Under the pieces are notes generated by a model. The model ran no database searches. It had not been told where the DNA came from and worked only from the letters and a program-made list of their open reading frames with translations. From positions 1-64,000 of the IMG/VR virus record IMGVR_UViG_3300042341_001202: a DNA stretch of 64,000 nt; one strand, 5' to 3'. Below are positions 7,184-19,124 of the stretch, piece by piece. The translations under genes and the position numbers were made by a program. The DNA comes from a virus. Positions within the stretch are counted from its first letter, which is position 1. The number at the start of each line of letters is the position of its first letter.

Positions 7184-8593
7184 ATGTTCAATTACGATAG
7201 CGTCATTCTTGACGTCGACAGCTACAAATTCAGCCATCCGTGGCAACTTCCCCCAAACACCACACACATTCACAGCTACGTAGAAAGTCGCGGCGGACGC
7301 TTCCCTCGCACACTGTTTTACGGGCTCCAAATGTGGCTCAAGCGTCGGCTGGTGACTCCAGTGACCATGAGCGACGTGGACGAGGCTGCTGGATTGGCAG
7401 CCGCACACATGGTGCCTTTCCATCGGGAAGGCTGGGAATACATTGTGCGTGAGCACCAGGGCCGGTTGCCAGTAGAGATTCGAGCAGTGCCCGAAGGCAT
7501 GGTGATCCCCACTCACAACGTGCTAGCCACTGTGGTGAACACCGATCCCAATGTGCCCTGGCTCACTAGCTTCCTAGAGACAGCTCTACTCCGTGCTGTT
7601 TGGTACCCCACCACAGTGGCCACACTCAGCTGGCATGCCAAGCAGACCATTCGAGCTGCACTGGGGAAGAGCAGCGACAACCCCGAAGGCGAGCTTCTGT
7701 TTCGACTGCACGACTTTGGCGCTCGTGGCGTCAGCAGCGATGAAAGCGCTCAGCTGGGTGGCAGTGCTCACCTAGTGAACTTCCGAGGCACCGACACTGT
7801 TGCAGCCCTCCTTGCAGCCCGACGCTACTACACCGAGGCCATGGCAGGGTTTAGCATTCCGGCAGCAGAGCACAGCACCATCACCAGTTGGGGTCGCGAT
7901 GGCGAAGCTGAGGCCTATGGCAACATGCTCAAGCAGTTTGCCCGGCCAGGCAGCATCCTTGCAGTGGTGAGCGACAGCTACGACATCATGAACGCGGTCA
8001 ACCACATCTGGGGCGAAACACTGCGAGACCGTGTGCTAGACAGTGGGGCCACCCTTGTGATTCGTCCCGACAGCGGTGATCCAGTTGTGGTGCCAGTTGA
8101 TGTGGTTGAGGCACTTGGTGAGCGGTTTGGCTACACCGTCAACAGCAAGGGCTACAAGGTGCTGAACAAGAGTGTGCGTGTGATCCAGGGCGATGGCATG
8201 AACATTGACAGCATCAAAACCCTGTATGACAACCTCACAGCACGCGGCTGGAGTGCAGAAAACGTGGCTGTGGGCATGGGCGGCCAACTCTTGCAAGGTA
8301 TTACTCGCGACACCAATCGATTTGCGATGAAAGCTTCAGCTGCCTGTATTGATGGGGAATGGCGCGAGGTATATAAGGATCCTATTACAGACAAAGGAAA
8401 AACATCCAAGAAAGGTAAAGTTACCCTTTGGCAGTCAGGTAACCAATTTCAAACAAGCGTTAACACTCCTCTACGCGGTCTTGAGAATGGTGTGGTGTGG
8501 ACCGACGTTCTGCAGACAGTCTACCGGAATGGACGCCTTCTCATTGATCAATCATTCCAGGACATTAGAGATCGATCTGAGAAAGTCTTTTAA
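7184..8593 (+). CDS. nadV: Nicotinamide phosphoribosyltransferase (3' end replaced)
   Basis: 469 residues from ATG 7184 (GGGAG 9 bases upstream). It makes NMN from nicotinamide and PRPP. Family landmarks are present: D-S-Y-K-F-S-H near the N-terminus, H-D-F-G-A-R-G-V-S-S, E-H-S-T-I-T-S-W-G, I-R-P-D-S-G-D-P, G-D-G-M, and F-A-M-K-A-S-A-A near the C-terminus. The last 85 or so codons (from about 8320) are AT-richer and differ in codon use from the body. A diverged second copy of the same C-terminus lies at 9670-9960, beyond a homing endonuclease gene. The gene end overlaps the endonuclease gene tail-to-tail by 42 bases. With NadM it forms a NARP2-like NAD+ rebuilding pair. Confidence 0.93.
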   Translation: MFNYDSVILDVDSYKFSHPWQLPPNTTHIHSYVESRGGRFPRTLFYGLQMWLKRRLVTPVTMSDVDEAAGLAAAHMVPFHREGWEYIVREHQGRLPVEIRAVPEGMVIPTHNVLATVVNTDPNVPWLTSFLETALLRAVWYPTTVATLSWHAKQTIRAALGKSSDNPEGELLFRLHDFGARGVSSDESAQLGGSAHLVNFRGTDTVAALLAARRYYTEAMAGFSIPAAEHSTITSWGRDGEAEAYGNMLKQFARPGSILAVVSDSYDIMNAVNHIWGETLRDRVLDSGATLVIRPDSGDPVVVPVDVVEALGERFGYTVNSKGYKVLNKSVRVIQGDGMNIDSIKTLYDNLTARGWSAENVAVGMGGQLLQGITRDTNRFAMKASAACIDGEWREVYKDPITDKGKTSKKGKVTLWQSGNQFQTSVNTPLRGLENGVVWTDVLQTVYRNGRLLIDQSFQDIRDRSEKVF

Positions 8594-9586
8594 TAAGACT
8601 GTCTCGTCATCGATAACAAGATACACGTCGTAGCCAGCTCTTTGCGCAGCAAAGAGCTTGGCTATATTTTGTTCTAAGAATGAATTTTTGGGACCAAACA
8701 ATGTGTATTTTGACTTGACCTCAAAGATTTTGTGTTCAATCCGGAAATCTGCAAAAAAGGTTTTTTCCTTACCGTGAAACGTGTATTTGATCATTGGTCC
8801 TCTTGTGACATTCTCTATGATTCCTACAGCTTTTGCCCGTTCCAAAAAACGCCGTTCATTTGAGTATTGCCAAAATATGCCTTCTATGAAGCCTGAATTT
8901 TTAGAGTTGGATTTCCAGTGTGCTCGCTCAAACCCATTTAAGCCAAGTTCATCAATGTTCTGGGATTTGGTTTCTACCATAATACTGGCACGTCGCATAG
9001 CCTCTGTTTCACCGGTGGCTGGATTAATTACAGTATTCATAGATTTCTGATTTTTTTCGCTTATCTTTGTGATCCATTTTTGTCCTTCTTCTGATTTAAG
9101 CCATTGTTGGTATTTTTTAGCTGTTAGCTTATGGACATTTAATCCAGTATCGTTGTCAATTTTATTTCTTTTGATGTTGGCTACTTTTTCAGCATTTCTT
9201 TGGTGAGCGTTATTGCCATAGACATCAATATCAGATGCTTTTGTTTTGGCTGCTTTCTGTGATGCAAGAGTCCCCAAAGTAACTCCTGGAGCTACCTCAA
9301 TAAATTTTGACTTTCTGATTTTCTGTCCGGCTTGTATCCTTATATGTTCACAATTGGCACTGTTGCGATTACAACAATATTTGCTGTTACGGAATTTCCA
9401 TTTGGCTGTTTTGTTGCACCCGTAATCACATAAATGATCACCATCATACTCAATGGGTTGAATTTTCTTTTTTTGAGGCTTTCCTTTTGTAGAACAAGCG
9501 GGACATTTTGCTGGATTTTGATGACATAGGTGTTTGCCATCCTTAGTTGTATATGTAGCAGGCCCCCCGCATCGGTGGCAATTCAT
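8552..9586 (-). CDS. Homing endonuclease (zinc-binding, PD-(D/E)xK-like C-terminus)
   Basis: 344 residues. The N-terminus has repeated Cys/His knuckles (C-H-R-C-G-G, C-H-Q-N-P-A-K-C-P-A-C, C-D-Y-G-C, C-C-N-R-N-S-A-N-C), as in phage homing endonucleases. The middle is basic and asparagine-rich. The C-terminus has F-F-A-D-F-R-I-E-H-K-I-F-E-V-K-S-K, a plausible D...E-V-K nuclease core. It has a strong AAAGGAG site and a TATAAATA late promoter on the same strand. Strongly AT-rich compared with nadV. Its placement between two nadV 3' ends marks it as the mobile part of the insertion. Confidence 0.82.
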   Translation of the reverse strand: MNCHRCGGPATYTTKDGKHLCHQNPAKCPACSTKGKPQKKKIQPIEYDGDHLCDYGCNKTAKWKFRNSKYCCNRNSANCEHIRIQAGQKIRKSKFIEVAPGVTLGTLASQKAAKTKASDIDVYGNNAHQRNAEKVANIKRNKIDNDTGLNVHKLTAKKYQQWLKSEEGQKWITKISEKNQKSMNTVINPATGETEAMRRASIMVETKSQNIDELGLNGFERAHWKSNSKNSGFIEGIFWQYSNERRFLERAKAVGIIENVTRGPMIKYTFHGKEKTFFADFRIEHKIFEVKSKYTLFGPKNSFLEQNIAKLFAAQRAGYDVYLVIDDETVLLKDFLRSISNVLE

Positions 9587-9606
9587 ATTTTATTCTCCTT
9601 TTGGTT

Positions 9607-9614
9607 TATTTATA
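9607..9614 (-). promoter_or_regulatory. Late promoter for the homing endonuclease
   Basis: TATAAATA on the minus strand (complement of TATTTATA), about 20 bases upstream of the endonuclease start and before an AAAAGGAGAA ribosome site. Confidence 0.65.
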
Positions 9615-9669
9615 CACTTGAAGGGCTTCACCTATTCTTACTGCTATATAAGTGTCCGTCTTTTCTGCA

Positions 9670-9960
9670 TGACCTACCATCAGTATAGACACACAGAAGT
9701 TTGCAATGAAAGCCTCTGCTGCCAAGATCAATGGTGAGTGGCAGGATGTCTACAAAGACCCTGTGACCGACAAGGGCAAGACCAGCAAGCGTGGCCGACT
9801 GATCCTCACTCGGGAACGTGGCAAGTGGGAAACACTGCCTGTCAACAGTGGATTTGATTGGGCCAACATGCTCCTGCCAGTCTATCGAAATGGAGAGCTG
9901 CTGCGGGACTGGACCTTCCAGGAGGTTCGAGCCAACAGTGACAAGGCTGCACTAGATTAA
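9670..9960 (+). pseudogene. nadV: Displaced original 3' end of nadV
   Basis: The open frame reads S-I-D-T-Q-K-F-A-M-K-A-S-A-A-K and continues to a TAA. It aligns along its whole length with the last 100 residues of nadV, sharing V-Y-K-D-P-[IV]-T-D-K-G-K-T-S-K and V-Y-R-N-G. Its GC-rich codon use matches the body of nadV better than the current nadV 3' end does. It starts inside the protein, so it is an orphaned exon-like fragment. Translation from ATG 9706 would give 84 residues of unknown use. Confidence 0.85.
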
Positions 9961-9978
9961 GCCGAACGATTGGGACAA

Positions 9979-10003
9979 AGAGGGGCATTTTTGCCCCTCT
10001 TTT
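9979..10003 (+). terminator. Rho-independent terminator
   Basis: AGAGGGGCA / TGCCCCTCT stem with a 4-base T loop, followed by TTT-C-T. Sits directly after the displaced nadV end, so it is the original terminator of the NAD operon. Confidence 0.85.
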
Positions 10004-10050
10004 CTGTTCTGCTTAACACCAAAAGATTTGTCAAAAAAGTGCAAACTATG

Positions 10051-10079
10051 TTGAAACCCACATAAACTACAACTATATA
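10051..10079 (+). promoter_or_regulatory. Promoter for the bilin operon
   Basis: TTGAAA, 17 bases, TATATA. The -10 is only 5 bases before the heme oxygenase ATG (10085), so the transcript would be nearly leaderless. Confidence 0.6.
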
Positions 10080-10084
10080 GTTAT

Positions 10085-10612
10085 ATGAGCGATTTAAAAA
10101 CACTTACTTGGGCAAATCACAAGCTTGCCGAAAGTACTCCTTTGATGGCTGCTATGCTTTCTGGAGATATAACACCTGAATGCTACTCTGATCTAGTGTA
10201 CAGCAAACACTTGTTGTATTCTGTTATTGAAAGCAGACTTGCTTTTGAGTGTGCTGACTTGCCTCGAGCAGGCTGTGCGTTCCAGGACTGGAAAGAGATG
10301 GGGTCCCACAGTCCCACTTTACCTGCCAGTTTTTTTGAATTTCACGAGAGACTGGAAACTGTGTCTGAAAGCCAATTGTGGGCGCATGTGTATGTGCACT
10401 ACCTTGCCCCGCTCTATGGTGGTCAAATCTTGAAGAAGATTTTGAGCCCTCGTTTTCCGGTAAACATGCTGAGTTTTGAAACACCCAAAGCAGCTATTGC
10501 TGAGATTCGCTACAAAACACATGCTGGTTTGGCTGAAGAGGCCAATCTCAGCTTTGAGATGACAACAAGGTACTATGACGAACTTCATCAATCTCATCAA
10601 CCAAACGGCTGA
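10085..10612 (+). CDS. Heme oxygenase
   Basis: 175 residues. The proximal-histidine helix N-H-K-L-A-E-S-T-P-L-M near residue 12 and the distal-helix pattern Y-V-H-Y-L-A-P-L-Y-G-G-Q (family Y-x-x-x-L-x-x-x-x-G-G-Q) identify a HO-1-like enzyme that opens heme to biliverdin IX-alpha. It overlaps the bilin reductase gene by 38 bases, so the two are translated together. Cyanophages and uncultured marine phages carry such pairs to make bilin chromophores. Slightly short for the family (about 200-240). Confidence 0.85.
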   Translation: MSDLKTLTWANHKLAESTPLMAAMLSGDITPECYSDLVYSKHLLYSVIESRLAFECADLPRAGCAFQDWKEMGSHSPTLPASFFEFHERLETVSESQLWAHVYVHYLAPLYGGQILKKILSPRFPVNMLSFETPKAAIAEIRYKTHAGLAEEANLSFEMTTRYYDELHQSHQPNG

Positions 10613-11201
10613 TAAATTTGAGCAGCTGATCCAAAACAACACCACTCTCTTGACGGAGATACCAACAGAGGATTTTGGTTGGACCAATAACCGATGGTAT
10701 AGCCAACAGTTTCGGCTTGCTCATGTGGAAAGATTTCAGCAACCAAAATTCAGTGTGTTGCACACTGTGATCTTTCCTCACCTGACTGATCCCAGCCCTA
10801 TTTTTGGGTTTGATATCATTGCCAGTGACACCAAGGCCACAGGTTTGTTTTTTGATTTCAGTCCCACTGTTGAAAGTTATGGAATCATATCTAGTCATCT
10901 ATGGAGTGAGCCACGTGAAAGACCTGAATGGGGAACAATTTTCAGCGAGCATTGGATCGCTTGCAGACCCACATATACGGAAGCTGAAACCATCAGCACA
11001 TTGGCATGCACACTGTTGGAACAATATCTATCTCAGTTGGGAACAAAAACCACAACAGATGTACCTATGGTCATAAAGAAGCAAAATCAATACAGTTTGA
11101 ACCAAAGACAAAACACTCATACTACTAGAGTTCTCATGAAGATACTGGGAGAAGAGCGTGGCCAGTATTTTGTGGAAAATATTTTATTCCCAACCATATG
11201 A
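10575..11201 (+). CDS. Ferredoxin-dependent bilin reductase (PcyX/PebS/PcyA family)
   Basis: 208 residues. R-W-Y-S-x-x-F, F-S-V-L-H-T-V-I-F-P-H, F-G-F-D-I-I-A-S and F-F-D-F-S-P match the bilin-reductase family, which reduces biliverdin with ferredoxin electrons to phycobilins. Overlap with the heme oxygenase gene implies sequential reactions. PcyX, described from marine phage metagenomes next to heme oxygenase, is the closest context precedent. Which isomer is produced cannot be told from sequence alone. Confidence 0.82.
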   Translation: MTNFINLINQTADKFEQLIQNNTTLLTEIPTEDFGWTNNRWYSQQFRLAHVERFQQPKFSVLHTVIFPHLTDPSPIFGFDIIASDTKATGLFFDFSPTVESYGIISSHLWSEPRERPEWGTIFSEHWIACRPTYTEAETISTLACTLLEQYLSQLGTKTTTDVPMVIKKQNQYSLNQRQNTHTTRVLMKILGEERGQYFVENILFPTI

Positions 11202-11205
11202 AGAA

Positions 11206-11234
11206 TTGACACACCCTATACTTGTAGTATCTTT
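11206..11234 (+). promoter_or_regulatory. Promoter of the sigma factor gene
   Basis: TTGACA, 17 bases, TATCTT, just after the bilin reductase stop and 24 bases before the sigma-factor ATG (GGAG ribosome site). Confidence 0.6.
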
Positions 11235-11257
11235 CAGACTGAAGCATGGAGTAGAGT

Positions 11258-12667
11258 ATGACACCCGCTACAACGACAGCCAAAACTATTGAAAAATCCA
11301 GTGATATGGATGCAACCAAACTGTATCTCAAGCAGGTTGCCAAAAACAAGTTGCTTACACATCAGCAGGAAATTCAATTTAGTCAACAAATTGAAAACAG
11401 CAAGAAAAACCTGCTCTTGAATCTGTTCTCTATTCCTATGGCAGTATGGCAGTTTGATACCAAGATTCAAGGTGTAGTAAAAGGGGAAATTGACAGCCAC
11501 AGCATTTTTGACATTGAAGAAACAGAACTAGCCCCTCTGCTCACAAATCTAGCAAACATTCAACAGGATATTATGCTGTTAAGCACCAGCCCCAATAGTG
11601 AACTCTGTCAACGAGTGGCTGAAACCTGTTCTTCGCTGAGTTTCAAACTCAGCTTTTACGACAGCATGGTTCAGCCCTTCAACGACATGGTGAAAGACAT
11701 TATTAGCGCACAAGGAGCTTACCTGCGCTTTGCACAAAGCAAAGGAGTCTCTCGTGAGTTGTTCCTAGCCGCATACCAAAGCATGTCACAAGACAAAAAT
11801 TGGCTGCGGTTCAAAACAGTTCACCAAGCCGAAGTGGAAAAGCATGAGTCGCAACTAGCAAGTTTTGTTGCCAACACGGGTATGCCACTTGACACACTCC
11901 TTGAAAAATGCCGCCAGATTCGGCAAGAGCAAAAAAACAAGGACGAGGCAGTGGAGATTATGCTCAAGAGCAATCTTCGACTCGTGGTGAGTGTGGCAAA
12001 GAAATACACCAACATCAGTCAAACTCCCATTCTTGATCTCATTCAAGAAGGCAACATTGGTCTCTTGAAAGCTATTGAGAAGTTTGATTGGAAGATGGGA
12101 TTTCGTTTCAGCACCTACGCCACTTGGTGGATCAAGCAGTGTGTGCTGAAAGCCTTGAATGAGCATCATCGTATCATTCGTATCCCAGCTCACATGAGCG
12201 ACCTTGCCAAGAAGGTAACGCGAGCACGAGCTGAGTTTGTAAATCACAATGGTTTTGAGCCCAGTGTGCAAGAAATTGCAGAGATGCTGGAAATTGATGT
12301 GGAAAACGTAGACAAAGTCTACAGTGTTGCGCAGGGCACAATCTCTCTGGAAACGCCAATTGGCGGTGAAGAAGATCAAACCATTGCACATCTTATTGAA
12401 GACACTGAAGGGGTGAATGCGTTTAACCTCTTGGCTGAGGCTGACAGCGCATATGCAGTGTCAGAGGTCTTGAAACATCTCAGTCCCAAGGAAGAGCGTG
12501 TGATCAGGATGCGCTTTGGTATTGGTGTAAACGAACAAAGCACACTGGAAGACATTGGCAACAAATTTGGTGTCACTCGTGAGCGTGTGCGCCAGATTGA
12601 AAGCAAAGCACTGGAAAAGCTCAAGAGTACGGAACTAGCTCAGAAGCTGCAAGAAGCTTTTACCTAA
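11258..12667 (+). CDS. Sigma-70 family RNA polymerase sigma factor (RpoD/RpoS-like)
   Basis: 469 residues. Region 1.2 (D-A-T-K-L-Y-L-K-Q-V, about 17-45), region 2 (L-R-L-V-V-S-V-A-K-K-Y ... F-D-W-K-M-G-F-R-F-S-T-Y-A-T-W-W-I-K-Q, about 233-290), region 3 with R-I-P-A-H-M, and region 4 helix-turn-helix (T-L-E-D-I-G-N-K-F-G-V-T-R-E-R-V-R-Q-I-E) are all present. About 150 residues between 1.2 and 2.1 correspond to a non-conserved region. It is a full group 1/2-like sigma, unlike T4 gp55, which is small. It probably redirects host RNA polymerase, perhaps to the TTGACA/TATAAT promoters here. Confidence 0.93.
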   Translation: MTPATTTAKTIEKSSDMDATKLYLKQVAKNKLLTHQQEIQFSQQIENSKKNLLLNLFSIPMAVWQFDTKIQGVVKGEIDSHSIFDIEETELAPLLTNLANIQQDIMLLSTSPNSELCQRVAETCSSLSFKLSFYDSMVQPFNDMVKDIISAQGAYLRFAQSKGVSRELFLAAYQSMSQDKNWLRFKTVHQAEVEKHESQLASFVANTGMPLDTLLEKCRQIRQEQKNKDEAVEIMLKSNLRLVVSVAKKYTNISQTPILDLIQEGNIGLLKAIEKFDWKMGFRFSTYATWWIKQCVLKALNEHHRIIRIPAHMSDLAKKVTRARAEFVNHNGFEPSVQEIAEMLEIDVENVDKVYSVAQGTISLETPIGGEEDQTIAHLIEDTEGVNAFNLLAEADSAYAVSEVLKHLSPKEERVIRMRFGIGVNEQSTLEDIGNKFGVTRERVRQIESKALEKLKSTELAQKLQEAFT

Positions 12668-12672
12668 TCCAC

Positions 12673-12680
12673 TATAAATA
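12673..12680 (+). promoter_or_regulatory. Late promoter TATAAATA
   Basis: Perfect TATAAATA, 5 bases before ATG 12686 and 6 bases after the sigma-factor stop. Confidence 0.6.
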
Positions 12681-12685
12681 ATCTT

Positions 12686-12832
12686 ATGAACAAAACAGCA
12701 CTGAAACCCAAAACCAAGACAAAGCTGTCAGCTTGCAGGCTCAGTAGAGTCTTGGTTTTGGGTCCGGTGTTTTTCGCACTCGTGGGATCCCCCACCTTTG
12801 GTATTGGTCCACTGCTTCTTGCAGAAAGCTGA
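12686..12832 (+). CDS. Small ORF (48 aa) containing a perfect hairpin
   Basis: MNKTALKPKTKTKLS, then a hydrophobic C-terminal half with V-L-V-L-G-P-V-F-F-A-L-V-G. The basic N-terminus and hydrophobic tail could make a membrane peptide. However, the DNA encodes a 14-bp perfect inverted repeat (12707-12720 with 12749-12762), so the transcript may instead act as RNA. No homolog recognised. Confidence 0.35.
   Translation: MNKTALKPKTKTKLSACRLSRVLVLGPVFFALVGSPTFGIGPLLLAES
12707..12762. repeat. 14-bp perfect inverted repeat
   Basis: CCCAAAACCAAGAC pairs exactly with GTCTTGGTTTTGGG across a 28-base loop that itself holds AAGCTG / CAGCTT. No T-run follows, so it is not a classical terminator. It lies between the sigma-factor and release-factor genes. 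Confidence 0.7.
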
Positions 12833-12914
12833 CGATATTTCCTTCAAAATATAGAGTTGTTAAGCTTACGCCTGTTGCATACAGGCGCTATAATTTTTAG
12901 GAATGGGAAATCAA

Positions 12915-13589
12915 ATGATTCAATACATTGAAATACGCCAAGCTGAGGGCGGAGAAGACAGTCAACTGTTTGTTGATGATTTGGCACGTGCCTATATTCG
13001 CATGGCCAGCAAGCTGGGTTGACTCACTACTGTAGTTAAAACGGTCCCAGGCTTCTGTGTTATCAAACTAGAGGGACAAGATCTTTCACAGTGGGCACAA
13101 GAAGCAGGTGGGCATAGGATACAGAGGGTTCCACCAACTGAAAGACGTGGAAGAGTCCATACCAGTACAGTCACAGTAGCAGTGCTAGAGTATCCTTCAG
13201 AACAAGCCATTGAAATACTTGACAAAGATCTAGTAATAGAGTGGTTTTCTGGCACTGGTCCCGGTGGTCAAAATCGAAATAAGGTAATGGCCAGTTGTAG
13301 ATTGCGACACACACCAACTGGGGTAGTCGTTACCGCCCAAACAAGAAGCAGAACCACTAGCTTTGCACAAGCTAGGCAGGAATTGGAGACACGACTTCAA
13401 AACAGGTTCAAGAGCCAAGCAGCCTCTCAAACCAGCCAAGAAAGAAAACATCAGGTTGGTAGCGGCCAGCGCGGAGATAAAATACGCACTATCCAAATTC
13501 AACATGACTCAGCTGTGGACCATCGCACAGGCAAACGTTGCACTGCGGAAAGTTATCTCAAAGGCGAAATTTACAAGCTTTGGTTGTGA
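12915..13589 (+). CDS. RF1-like peptide chain release factor with in-frame UGA
   Basis: 224 codons in one frame from ATG 12915, with a TGA at codon 36 (13020-13022). Before it: I-E-I-R-Q-A-E-G-G-E-D-S and A-R-A-Y-I-R-M-A-S-K-L-G. After it: H-R-I-Q-R-V-P-P-T-E-R (the P-x-T anticodon-like motif of RF1), the catalytic G-P-G-G-Q-N-R-N-K, and an RF1-like D-H-R-T-G-K-R. RF1 has Trp (R-R-W-R) at the position of the UGA. The N-terminal domain of cellular RFs is absent. The context UGA-C is a leaky stop, so Trp readthrough is plausible. A simple inactivating mutation is the alternative. Unlike bacterial prfB, no frameshift is needed. Confidence 0.8.
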
Positions 13590-13651
13590 GTTGCATTGTA
13601 AATCTAAGTGTGCAATAATACAACTGCACACCAAGATTTTTGTACAGGATC

Positions 13652-13876
13652 ATGACAAAAGAAAAAAAGCTTAAGCCAAAAAACAAAACGTATGTGGTAT
13701 GTACTGATACAAATCAACGAGTCAAGGGCCTAATTGTTCAAAAAGATGAACAACAATTGGTCCTTGACTTGCCCAGTGGGTATCAGATGCACATGGTTCG
13801 AAAGCCAAAAAGAAAATTATATATCCATCATGTTGGTATGCTGGAGTTTACTAGCGATGGCTGGGAAGTCAGCTAG
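13652..13876 (+). CDS. Hypothetical basic protein (74 aa)
   Basis: ATG 13652. MTKEKKLKPKNKTYVVC, with a lysine-rich N-terminus followed by strands that could form a small SH3-like barrel (R-V-K-G-L-I-V-Q-K-D-E-Q-Q-L-V-L-D-L-P-S-G-Y). Function unknown. It converges on the minus-strand fibre-associated gene ending at 13873. Confidence 0.55.
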   Translation: MTKEKKLKPKNKTYVVCTDTNQRVKGLIVQKDEQQLVLDLPSGYQMHMVRKPKRKLYIHHVGMLEFTSDGWEVS

Positions 13877-14217
13877 ACTTCGTAAAATTTATTGCCTGTG
13901 ACATTGATGCTGACAAATCCAAGTTGACTACTGCCAATAATTTGATCCTGTGGGCCCAACCCCACATTTGGCAATATAAAGAATTGGTTAGGCAGCAGTT
14001 CAGTGTCATAAGCGACCCAATGTTCATCACCCAGCGTACGGCCTGCAGGCAAAACTGCTACTCTAGCAAAATCAATAGTTGTACTCGTTACATTTGTAAC
14101 AATTACATTTACATAATATCCATATTCAGGCCTAGCAACTACAATGACTAGATTTTGTCCTGGAAGTGGTTGACCACCTCCCAACAATGCTGGATCGTAA
14201 ACGGTTTCACTGCACAT
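13873..14217 (-). CDS. Fibre-associated hypothetical protein (114 aa)
   Basis: Last gene of the minus-strand fibre operon. It overlaps the preceding gene by 11 bases. Beta-rich sequence (N-L-V-I-V-V-A-R-P-E-Y-G-Y-Y-V-N-V-I-V-T-N-V-T) suggests a small virion or chaperone domain. No family recognised. Confidence 0.6.
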   Translation of the reverse strand: MCSETVYDPALLGGGQPLPGQNLVIVVARPEYGYYVNVIVTNVTSTTIDFARVAVLPAGRTLGDEHWVAYDTELLPNQFFILPNVGLGPQDQIIGSSQLGFVSINVTGNKFYEV

Positions 14218-14533
14218 TTGATGTAACGGGGAAAGTTACCATATAGGTGTCTTGTTGTATTTTGGCCAAAAGTCGTGATTGCATAGATGCGTTAAGTAAT
14301 TCAACGTCCAAATTGGCTTCCAGCCAACCAATCAATACGCTTTCTGTTATTTCATCAAAAGGTATGTAGTTGAGAGGATCAGGTAAAGGTAAAATGCACC
14401 GTCCTGTTTCTGACACAGTGTAACCAGCATCTGAACAACTGTATCCCCATAACACTGCCACAATCACATTGTGTAGGCTACTGTCCTGTCGTTTCACTTG
14501 TAAATTTAAAGACGTCCAATTGTATGTTACCAT
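14207..14533 (-). CDS. Conserved marine-phage protein next to tail fibre (108 aa)
   Basis: W-T-S-L-N-L-Q-V-K, followed by V-I-V-A-V-L-W-G-Y and F-D-E-I-T-E-S-V-L-I-G-W-L-E, follows a pattern common in proteins encoded beside marine phage tail fibres. Position 15 bases after the giant collagen-like gene suggests assembly or tip function. No biochemical role known to me. Confidence 0.6.
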   Translation of the reverse strand: MVTYNWTSLNLQVKRQDSSLHNVIVAVLWGYSCSDAGYTVSETGRCILPLPDPLNYIPFDEITESVLIGWLEANLDVELLNASMQSRLLAKIQQDTYMVTFPVTSNVQ

Positions 14534-14548
14534 TTATATTTCCAATCA

Positions 14549-18640
<4,092 letters not shown>

Positions 18641-18659
18641 TTATAACCAACGTTTTGGA

Positions 18660-18667
18660 TATTTATG
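18660..18667 (-). promoter_or_regulatory. Late-type promoter for the collagen fibre operon
   Basis: CATAAATA on the minus strand, 29 bases upstream of the fibre ATG (18631). Confidence 0.55.
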
Positions 18668-18699
18668 CAAGCTACGACTATTGTTAAATAGGATTTATA

Positions 18700-19110
18700 A
18701 TGTTTGACAAAAGAAGACAACTCACACTATCTCCAACAGACTACTATGAAATTGAAGCCAGCGAAACACTTTGGCATCCATTTCAAATCAGCCCCAAAGG
18801 CTTTGTGACGTTCACATCTGCTCACACAAAATTTTACAATAACCAAAATTGGACTATTAGATTGTGGGCAAGTGAAAAGCCATCTGGTATCAGTCTCACA
18901 GGAAGCCCGCTGTCAACTCAAAGATTTGTCAGTCCGTTGAAACTGCCCCAAAAATTTGGATTTTATGATGTAACCAACGGAATTTTCAAAGACAACACCC
19001 TGTTGTTTGCCTATGGATTAGCACCTGATACCACCTATTACATCAACATTGACAACGTTGAAAACAGGAAAAACGGCTTTTATCTCAAGATAGACTTTGG
19101 CGAATTTTAA
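18700..19110 (+). CDS. Hypothetical virion-type protein (136 aa)
   Basis: ATG 18700, 9 bases after a TAAATA box (18685-18690). Beta-rich with aromatic strands (F-Y-N-N-Q-N-W-T-I-R-L-W-A-S). Probably late and structural. No domain recognised. Divergent from the collagen-like fibre gene. Confidence 0.55.
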   Translation: MFDKRRQLTLSPTDYYEIEASETLWHPFQISPKGFVTFTSAHTKFYNNQNWTIRLWASEKPSGISLTGSPLSTQRFVSPLKLPQKFGFYDVTNGIFKDNTLLFAYGLAPDTTYYINIDNVENRKNGFYLKIDFGEF

Positions 19111-19124
19111 AGTTACAGTTGCGC

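Larger units (their letters stand above)
8310..9700. mobile_element. Endonuclease cassette with replacement nadV 3' end
   Basis: The span from the AT-rich nadV 3' end through the endonuclease to the displaced original 3' end behaves as one inserted unit. Both junctions lie at the same place in the reading frame: F-A-M-K-A-S-A-A is present upstream (about 8320) and again at 9697 onward. The boundaries are inferred from that duplication and from base composition. Confidence 0.7.

Noticed and set aside
12915-13589. Programmed +1 frameshift as in prfB
   Set aside because: Both sides of the TGA are in the same frame, so no frameshift is needed.
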